NCBI GenBank assembly: GCA_021810565.1
Contig: JAJZIM010000019.1
Coordinates: forward strand, 1 to 45,322
DNA length: 45,322 bases
Source: Bacillota bacterium
GTDB taxonomy: Bacteria > Bacillota > Sulfobacillia > JAJZIM01
Reading direction: 5' to 3'
A program made the position numbers and the translations under genes. This document shows, piece by piece, positions 39,744 to 45,322 of this stretch. Every line of letters starts with the position of its first letter. Position 1 is the stretch's first letter. The notes beneath the pieces were generated by a model. It saw only the letters and a list, made by a program, of their open reading frames with translations. It searched no databases and had not been told where the DNA came from.

Positions 39744-40552
39744 CCGGTAGGCGGCGGTCCCGGGCGCCTTAGCACCATCCGCACCACTCCCAGGATGCGG
39801 TCCCCCGGGTCCAAGGGGATGTCGGGATAGGCTCCGGTGAGGCTGTTGGCCCGCAAAAGGTGGCGGCCACCCTCCCACATCAGGTGCTTGACCGTCACCT
39901 CCTCGCCCCCCAAGAGGGCTACCACCGTCTCCCCCGGCGCGACGGCGTCCGTGGCCTTCACCCAAACGGTGTCCCCCGCCCCGATCCCGGCGCCGGTCAT
40001 GCTGTCCCCCTCCACCCGCAGGGCGTAGTCCACGTCCAGGTCCCGGGGCGCCCAGGTCTCCTCCCCGGCCTCCTCCAGCACCAGCCGCGGCCGGCCGGCC
40101 ACCACGGCTCCCAAGACCCCCACCCGCTTCAGGGGCGGCAGGGGAGTCAAGAAGGTCTCCTCCGGAACGCCGCGGGCCAGGTGCCGCAGGAACACCCGCT
40201 CCCGCTCCAGCTCCCCGGCGCGCCGCGCCGACTGCCCGGATCCGGGAGGGGCGGCCGCCTTTCGGCGCACCTGCCCCAATTCCCGCTCCACGGCGGCCAG
40301 GCGTCTTGCCACCGCCCGGGGATGCGGGGCCGCCAGACGGGCAAGCTCCCCCGGGTCCAGGGCGAAGACCTTGGCCAGCACCAGCAGGTCTTCCAAGGCC
40401 GGCATCCGCTGGCCCTGCTCCCAGGACTGGATGGTGGATGCCGCCCGCCCCACCCGCGCGGCCAGGCCCCGCAGGGACAGGCCCCGCGCCAGGCGCTGGG
40501 ACAGCAGGTAGCGTCCCAGCGCCGCACTCCCCGTCGCCGGTCTGCCGGCCAT
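39740..40552 (-). CDS. LexA/CI-like self-cleaving repressor (HTH-S24)
   Basis: A 270-residue repressor. The N-terminal XRE helix-turn-helix (about 12-70) includes LAARVGRAASTIQSWEQGQRMP. A charged linker (about 75-125) follows. The C-terminal S24 peptidase domain has cleavage site VVAG (A152-G153), nucleophile S184 in VEGDSMTGAGI and lysine K222 in EEVTVKHL. Like LexA or phage CI it should cut itself when RecA is activated. The ATG at 40552 is preferred because AAGGAGGTG is four bases upstream; a longer start at 40579 lies within the operator. It is divergent from the polymerase operon and probably represses both promoters through two 17-bp operators. Confidence 0.9.
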   Translation of the reverse strand: MAGRPATGSAALGRYLLSQRLARGLSLRGLAARVGRAASTIQSWEQGQRMPALEDLLVLAKVFALDPGELARLAAPHPRAVARRLAAVERELGQVRRKAAAPPGSGQSARRAGELERERVFLRHLARGVPEETFLTPLPPLKRVGVLGAVVAGRPRLVLEEAGEETWAPRDLDVDYALRVEGDSMTGAGIGAGDTVWVKATDAVAPGETVVALLGGEEVTVKHLMWEGGRHLLRANSLTGAYPDIPLDPGDRILGVVRMVLRRPGPPPTG

Positions 40553-40563
40553 GCGCCACCTCC

Positions 40564-40658
40564 TTGATTTTTTGTTCACCCAGGGTGTACAATATCGTCA
40601 CCGCGCCGATCCCCATCATTATATCCCGTTCCGGAATTCATGTACACCCTGGGTGTGA
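40564..40658. promoter_or_regulatory. Divergent promoters with two operators of the LexA/CI-like repressor
   Basis: Operator 1 GTTCACCCAGGGTGTAC (40574-40590) and operator 2 GTACACCCTGGGTGTGA (40642-40658) share the 14-bp core GTACACCCTGGGTG when one is inverted; each is nearly palindromic. Rightward promoter: TTGATT (40564-40569), 18 bp, TACAAT (40588-40593), with operator 1 in its spacer. Leftward promoter: TGTACA (40647-40642), 17 bp, TATAAT (40623-40618), with operator 2 over its -35. This is a typical two-way repressor switch. Confidence 0.82.
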
Positions 40659-40694
40659 AAGAGGTGGCCTGCCCTGCTGCCCATATCCCGAACC

Positions 40695-41135
40695 GTGCCG
40701 GCGGAGGACCTTCGGGGCCGCGACCTTTCCGAAATATGCCGGGAACTGTCCGCCGCCTTGGCCGAGTCCCTGCGCCCCGGAGGCCTGGGCTGGCGGGAGC
40801 TTGCCGTGTCCTTGCGCACCCCCGAGGGTGAGCTTCGCCGCACCTGGCGCTCGGGACGCCTGCTGGACGCGGCGGACCTCCCACCGCACCTGCGCCGGTT
40901 GCTGGGCGCCCTGCTCCCGGCGCCGGCCCGGGAGCTGGCGGCTACTTTAAGCGGTCTGGAGCCGCTTCCCCTGCACCAGCACACCCTCTGCGAGACGGCG
41001 GATCCGGCCCGTCGGATGCGCTGGGAGCGCGCCCGAGCGGTCATCGGCGAGCGGCACCCGCAGGCGCTGCACCGTCCGGTCGTCTCCCGCCGCGAGCAGG
41101 TGCTGGCCTTCTTCGATCCCTGGAGGAGCCGATGA
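40695..41135 (+). CDS. Stand-alone Y-family polymerase little-finger-like protein
   Basis: A 146-residue protein resembling only the C-terminal little-finger region of DinB/ImuB polymerases: EICRELSAALAESLRPGG, WRELAVSLRTPEGELRRTW, LSGLEPLPLHQHTL and DPARRMRWERARAVIGERH, ending RREQVLAFFDPW. There is no room for the palm/fingers catalytic part upstream. Its place before a DUF6504-like gene and dnaE2 fits the ImuB position, so it may be a reduced ImuB that recruits the polymerase. The usual clamp-binding QLxLF is replaced by QHTLC. GTG 40695 lacks a ribosome site; AAGAGGTGG at 40658-40666 would rather serve a CTG at 40674, giving a slightly longer protein. Overlaps the next gene by four bases. 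Confidence 0.65.
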   Translation: MPAEDLRGRDLSEICRELSAALAESLRPGGLGWRELAVSLRTPEGELRRTWRSGRLLDAADLPPHLRRLLGALLPAPARELAATLSGLEPLPLHQHTLCETADPARRMRWERARAVIGERHPQALHRPVVSRREQVLAFFDPWRSR

Positions 41136-41347
41136 GGGACCACCTGACCGCCCCGAGATCCTTCTCCTGGTGCGGCCGCCGCCGGCTCGTGGCCGAGGTC
41201 CTGGAGTGCTGGAGGGACAACGGCGCCTGGTGGCAGGGGGAACCGCCCCAGCTCTTCCTGCGGGTGTTGACCACCGACGGCGGGATCTGGGAACTGTGCC
41301 GGAAGGCCGCCGGGGGAGACTGGGAGGTGTACAAGCGCTATGACTGA
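41132..41347 (+). CDS. DUF6504-like small protein of the mutagenesis operon
   Basis: A 71-residue protein with FSWCGRRRLVAEVLECWRDNGAWW and YKRYD, matching the small proteins that accompany Y-family/DnaE2 polymerase genes in actinobacteria (DUF6504). Only the first segment's core FSWCGRRR and the WWQGEP pair are needed for recognition. It starts at an ATGA overlap with the preceding gene and overlaps dnaE2 by eight bases, so the three proteins are translated together. Function unknown, but the context is translesion synthesis. Confidence 0.75.
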   Translation: MRDHLTAPRSFSWCGRRRLVAEVLECWRDNGAWWQGEPPQLFLRVLTTDGGIWELCRKAAGGDWEVYKRYD

Positions 41348-44300
41348 CCGTGGCCCCGGGGCCTCCTTCGTCCACCTCCACGTCCACTCCCACTTCTCCT
41401 TCCTGGACGGGGTGAGCTCCCCGGAGGAGTTGGTGCGGGCCGCGGCCGCCGCCGGCATGGGTGCCCTGGCCCTCACCGACCACGCCAACGTCAGCGGCGC
41501 CGTCCGCTTCGCCCGGGCGGCCCGCGCCGCCGGCATCAAGCCCATCCAGGGAGCCGAGGTGACCACCCGGGACGGCCACCACCTGGTGCTCCTGGCGGCG
41601 GACGAGGAGGGCTACGCCCACCTGTGCGCCCTGCTCACCGCCGCCCACCTGGCCAACCCCCGCGGCGCTCCCCGCAGCGCTTGGTCAGACCTGGAGCGGC
41701 ACCGGGAGGGGCTCTTCGTCCTGTCCGGTTGCCGGCAGGGGCAGATCCCCTCCCTGATCCTGCGCCGGGAATACGAGAAGGCCCGCGCCGCCGCCCGGCG
41801 TTGCCGCGACCTGTGGGGCCGGCGCTTCTTCCTGGAGCTTGAAAGCACCCTCCTGCCGGGAGACCGCTTCCTGCACCGGCGACTGCAAGAGCTGGGCCGC
41901 ACCCTGGACATCCCCCTGGTGGCCGCCCACAACGTCCACTACGCCCGGCGCCGGGACTTTCCCACCCACGACCTGGCCTGCTGCCTGCGCCTGAACCTGA
42001 CCCTGGAGGAGGTCCACCCGGGGCGGCCCCTGAACGACGAGAACCACCTGGCGGACCCACGGACGATGGCGCGGCGCTTCGCCGACTGTCCCGCGGCCCT
42101 GGAGAACGCCGCCGCCATCGCGGCGGCCTGCCGGCCGGCGCTGCCGGAAAAGGTCCCGCCGCCCTCCTTCCCGGTCCCGGACGGTGAAAGCCCCGACGCC
42201 TTCCTGCGGGAGCTGGTCCAACAGGGAGCCCTCCGGCGCTACGGACGGCTCACCGTCCCGATCCGGGAGCGGCTGGAGCGGGAGCTGGCGGTCATCGCCC
42301 AGCTTGGCTTCGCCAGCTATTTTCTCATCGCCTGGGACGTGGTCTGCCATGCCCGCGCCCAGGGGATCCGCTGCTCGGGGCGCGGCTCCGCCGGTGCCAG
42401 CGCCGTGGCCTACTGCCTGCAGCTCACCGAGGTGGATCCCATCCGCCGCCAGCTGATCTTCGAGCGCTTCCTGAGTCCGGAGCGGGCGGAGCGGCCGGAC
42501 ATCGACCTGGACTTCGACGCCCGCCGCCGCGACGAGGTGTCCGCCTACGTCTACCGCCGCTACGGCGAGGACCGGGTGGCCGGCGTGGCGGTGTACTCCA
42601 CCTTCCAGGCCCGCTCGGCGGTGCGCGCGGTGGGCCAGGTGCTGGGCTACGCGCCGGAGGAGCTGGACGATTTGGCCAAGACGCTGCCGCCCATGCCTGC
42701 CGACGGCATCCTCCCGGCCCTGGCGCGCCTGCCGGAGCTGCGCCGCGGTCCCTGGCGCCAGGAGCGCTACCGCCGCCTGTTTGCCGCCTGCGCCCGCGTG
42801 GCGGGACTGCCCCGCTTCCTGGGCACCCACCTGGGCGGGCTGATCGTGAGTCCCGCGCCGGTGCGCCGCTTCACTCCCCTGCAGCTGGCCGCCAAGGGCA
42901 CCCGCATCGGCCAGTTCGACCGGGACGACGCGGAGGGGCTGGGGCTCATGAAGCTGGATCTCCTCTGCCTGCGCACCCTGGGCGTCCTGGAGGACGCGGC
43001 GCGGGAGATCACCCGGCAGGATCCGGACTTCGCCTACGACCGGCTGCCCCCGGACGACCCGGACAGCTACCGCCTGCTGCACCGGGGCCGCACGGTGGGG
43101 ATCTTCCAGCTGGAGAGCCCGGCCCAGCGCACCCTGCAGGGCAGGCTCAAGGCCCAAAACCCCGAGGACCTGGTGGCCAGCGTGGCCCTCATCCGCCCCG
43201 GCCCCATCAAGGGGAACATGGTGGATCCCTTCGTGGCCCGCCGCCGGGGGGAGGAGCCGGTTTCCTACCCCCATCCCGCCCTGGCCCCCATCCTGGAGAA
43301 GACCTACGGCGTGGTCCTGTTCCAAGAGCAGGTGATCGCCATCGCCACCGAGCTGGCCGGCTTCTCCCCGGGGGAGGCGGATCAATTGCGCCGTCTCATG
43401 ACCCACGCCCGCTCCCACCGGGAGATGCAGGAGCTGGGACGCACCTTCCTGCGCCGCTGCGCCCAACGGGGGGTGGCCGAGGCCAAGGCCCGGGAGGTCT
43501 TCGCCTGCATGGAGGGCTACGCCGGCTACGGCTTCTGCGAGGCCCACGCCGCCGCCTTCGCCGCCCTGTCCTACCAAAGCGCCTACTTAAGCGCCCACCA
43601 CCCGGCCCACTTCTTCGCCGCCCTTTTGAACAACCAGCCCATGGGCTACTACTCCCCCGCCACCCTGGTCAACGAGGCGCGCCTTAGGGGAATAGAGTTC
43701 CTGCCGGTGGACATAAACGAAAGCGGGGAGACCTTCGCCGTGGAGGGAAACGCCATCCGCATCCCCCTCTCCCGGGTGCGCGATCTTGGCCCCTCCCAAT
43801 TGACCGCCCTCCTGGAGGCGCGCCGCGCCGGCCCCTTCGCCTCCCTGGCCGACTTCGTTCGGCGGGTGCGCCTGGAGCGGGACCCTCTGGAAAACCTGGT
43901 CCTGGTAGGCGCCTTCGACTCCCTCCAACCCCACCGGCTGGCCCTGCTGCACCGGCTGCCGTTCCTGCTGGCCGACCCGGACCAGCGGACCCTGCCGCTG
44001 GTGCCGGCGGAGCTTGCCGACCTGTCGCCGGAAGAGAAGCTGCTGCAGGAGTACCGGGTGCTGGGCTTCGGCTGCCAGGCCCACTACATGACACTGTACC
44101 GCAAGGCCCTGGCCGCCGCCGGCTACATCACCAGCCGGCAGCTGTGCGACCTGCCGGAGGGTCATCCGGTGAAGCTGGCTGGCCTGCCGATCCGGCCCCA
44201 CCGTCCCCCTACCCGCAGCGGGCGCACGGTGGTCTTCCTCTCCCTGGAGGACGAGACCGGCCTGGCCGACGTCACGATCTTCGAGGGGGTGTACCAGCGT

Positions 44301-44459
44301 TTTGGCCACCTGCTCTTCGGCCCCCAGGCCGGCCCCCTGCTGGTGGCGGGCCAGGTGCATCGCCGGGGCGGCCTGGCTAGCGTGGTGGCCGAGCGTCTTG
44401 AGGCATGGCCTCCTCCCAAGGAAGCGCGCACTCCGGCCCCTCCGCCCGGGCGGAGTTGA
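41340..44459 (+). CDS. dnaE2: Error-prone DNA polymerase DnaE2 (ImuC)
   Basis: A 1,039-residue C-family polymerase alpha subunit. The N-terminal PHP domain has HLHVHSHFSFLDG and LTDHANVSG. The palm carries the catalytic PDIDLDF (D387, D389), preceded by CSGRGSAGASAV. The finger region has IRPGPIKGNM and YGVVLFQEQVIAIA. Late features ATLVNEARLRGIEFLPVDINES and RIPLSRVRDLG, a helix-hairpin-helix and an OB fold at about 950-1000, with a short C-terminus, are the DnaE2 pattern rather than the replicative DnaE. The mutagenic polymerase acts at damaged template. It is the last gene of the operon under the LexA/CI-like switch, and its 3' end overlaps the SRAP gene. Confidence 0.93.
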   Translation: MTDRGPGASFVHLHVHSHFSFLDGVSSPEELVRAAAAAGMGALALTDHANVSGAVRFARAARAAGIKPIQGAEVTTRDGHHLVLLAADEEGYAHLCALLTAAHLANPRGAPRSAWSDLERHREGLFVLSGCRQGQIPSLILRREYEKARAAARRCRDLWGRRFFLELESTLLPGDRFLHRRLQELGRTLDIPLVAAHNVHYARRRDFPTHDLACCLRLNLTLEEVHPGRPLNDENHLADPRTMARRFADCPAALENAAAIAAACRPALPEKVPPPSFPVPDGESPDAFLRELVQQGALRRYGRLTVPIRERLERELAVIAQLGFASYFLIAWDVVCHARAQGIRCSGRGSAGASAVAYCLQLTEVDPIRRQLIFERFLSPERAERPDIDLDFDARRRDEVSAYVYRRYGEDRVAGVAVYSTFQARSAVRAVGQVLGYAPEELDDLAKTLPPMPADGILPALARLPELRRGPWRQERYRRLFAACARVAGLPRFLGTHLGGLIVSPAPVRRFTPLQLAAKGTRIGQFDRDDAEGLGLMKLDLLCLRTLGVLEDAAREITRQDPDFAYDRLPPDDPDSYRLLHRGRTVGIFQLESPAQRTLQGRLKAQNPEDLVASVALIRPGPIKGNMVDPFVARRRGEEPVSYPHPALAPILEKTYGVVLFQEQVIAIATELAGFSPGEADQLRRLMTHARSHREMQELGRTFLRRCAQRGVAEAKAREVFACMEGYAGYGFCEAHAAAFAALSYQSAYLSAHHPAHFFAALLNNQPMGYYSPATLVNEARLRGIEFLPVDINESGETFAVEGNAIRIPLSRVRDLGPSQLTALLEARRAGPFASLADFVRRVRLERDPLENLVLVGAFDSLQPHRLALLHRLPFLLADPDQRTLPLVPAELADLSPEEKLLQEYRVLGFGCQAHYMTLYRKALAAAGYITSRQLCDLPEGHPVKLAGLPIRPHRPPTRSGRTVVFLSLEDETGLADVTIFEGVYQRFGHLLFGPQAGPLLVAGQVHRRGGLASVVAERLEAWPPPKEARTPAPPPGRS

Positions 44460-45039
44460 TCCGCCGGGAGACGCGCCGGCGCTCAAGAACCGGGACCCAC
44501 GCCGGCCCCCGCAGGATATCCAGCAACTGCTCCACCTCGGTTCCCGCCAGCCACTCCTCTTCCACCTGCTGCGGCACGATCAGCGGCATGCGCTCGTGCA
44601 CCGCCGCCACGGCGCCCACCGACGGCCGGGTCAGCACCGCGCAGCTGTACCGCCCCTCGCGCTGGGTCCACACCCCGGCCAGCCCGAAGAGCTCCCCGTC
44701 GGGCAGGGTGAAGCGCCACGGCTGCTTATCCGTGTCCCACTCGTAGAAGCCGTCGGCGGGCAGCAGGCACCGCCGGTTGAAGCCAAGTTCCCGGAAGGCC
44801 GGCTTGGCCAGCAGCGTCTCGCTGCGCAGGTTGATGGGGTGGAAGCCGGGCTTGGCCCAAGGCAGGGTGAGCCCCCACCCCATGGCGACCAGCACCCGCC
44901 TGTCCGCCGCCTTGACCACCGGCACCTCCTGGCCGGGGGCGATGTTCCAGCGCGGCTGCCAGGGAAAGGCGGGAGGCTCCACCCCGAAGCGGGCCAGCAC
45001 GGGGTCAAGCTCCGTGCCGAGACTGTACCGGCCGCACAA
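44377..45039 (-). CDS. SOS response-associated peptidase-family protein (SRAP/YedK/HMCES)
   Basis: A 220-residue SRAP protein, which forms a covalent link with abasic sites in single-stranded DNA. The start is TTG at 45039, eight bases after GGGAGGTG, so that cysteine follows the initiator Met (MCGRYSLG), as the family needs a free N-terminal Cys. Other active-site parts are present: NIAPGQEVPVV, the NLRSET segment, PADGFYEW (Glu) and HERMPLIV (His). It converges with dnaE2 and overlaps its last 83 bases. The damage-response neighbourhood suits its role. Confidence 0.92.
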   Translation of the reverse strand: MCGRYSLGTELDPVLARFGVEPPAFPWQPRWNIAPGQEVPVVKAADRRVLVAMGWGLTLPWAKPGFHPINLRSETLLAKPAFRELGFNRRCLLPADGFYEWDTDKQPWRFTLPDGELFGLAGVWTQREGRYSCAVLTRPSVGAVAAVHERMPLIVPQQVEEEWLAGTEVEQLLDILRGPAWVPVLERRRVSRRINSARAEGPECALPWEEAMPQDARPPR

Positions 45040-45322
45040 GAAGCCTTCACCTCCCGGACGCCCCAGGCGCACCTAGCGCGGGGGTACTGCCCCAGCCCGG
45101 ATCTTCGAAACTCCCGCGATGTCCCCGCCGGGCATCCCCCTACCGAGAGCCATTGTGCCCTCGGGCCGGGAAGACCATGCCCCCCAAGAAAAGAGAAGGG
45201 TGCGGCTCTTCTGGAGTGACGTCCGTCAGGATATGGTGGGTCTTAAGGATGAGCATTGCTAAGCTTGGCGGGCATAGTTGTTGATAATCCCGTCAGGAGT
45301 AAGCTGAAGGCGTCTTACGGTC
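45040..45322. other. Right edge without a recognisable gene
   Basis: Upstream region of the SRAP gene, then, from about 45200, sequence of clearly lower GC. No open frame with a motif is seen; the fall in GC suggests the edge of another inserted element that continues past the window. Confidence 0.4.

Noticed and set aside
41685-43577. Leftward open frame of 630 codons
   Set aside because: Shadow of dnaE2, without motifs.

Overview
The window reads as a chromosomal segment of a high-GC (roughly 70%), endospore-forming member of the Bacillota. The evidence is a germination protease gene (gpr), a Firmicutes-type T-box leader ahead of an aromatic amino acid operon, Gram-positive style Shine-Dalgarno sequences and sigma-A-like promoters. 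The overall look recalls Thermaerobacter, Symbiobacterium or Sulfobacillus relatives, but sequence reading alone cannot fix the genus. No rRNA, tRNA or CRISPR array was seen.

Left part (1-11.9 kb). A partial calcium-type P-ATPase points left. Diverging from it is a compact, overlapping gene run: a membrane-anchored phosphodiester glycosidase-like protein, a UbiA-family prenyl-phosphate phosphoribosyltransferase-like protein, DprE1-like and DprE2-like enzymes, then an OmpR/PhoB-type response regulator and its histidine kinase. Downstream lie a double-PepSY exported protein, a tiny exported repeat protein and a murE-like Mur ligase gene. Four intergenic regions in this part carry direct repeats of TTCA/TTAA with an exact 11-bp period. 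In each, the last pentamer sits exactly 10 nt upstream of a possible -10 box. I infer a local regulon of the encoded two-component system that controls envelope remodelling. This is the most coherent candidate for an undescribed system here.

Middle (11.9-32.5 kb). A membrane-tethered glutamic (G1) peptidase and gpr are followed by three tandem copies of a fused nucleotidyltransferase-HEPN gene with nearly identical spacers and mosaic 3' halves. Next come a small c-type cytochrome lipoprotein, a divergent phosphoketolase/acetate kinase pair (sugar phosphate to acetyl phosphate to ATP), a drug-type ABC exporter, an APC-type permease, a HEAT-repeat protein with a beta-CASP-like metallo-hydrolase, and the aroF-tyrA-aroA operon under a tyrosine-type T-box.

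Right part (32.5-45.3 kb) is accessory. It has a nucleotidyltransferase/helical partner pair, a Uma2-type nuclease, two paralogous membrane proteins (one frameshifted), a hicB-hicA pair with a damaged hicA start, and an IS607-family element nested in a broken IS605-type tnpB. It ends in a damage-response block: a self-cleaving LexA/CI-like repressor faces, across two near-identical operators, an operon of a stand-alone Y-family polymerase little-finger domain, a DUF6504-like protein and an error-prone DnaE2. An SRAP abasic-site protein gene converges on dnaE2.
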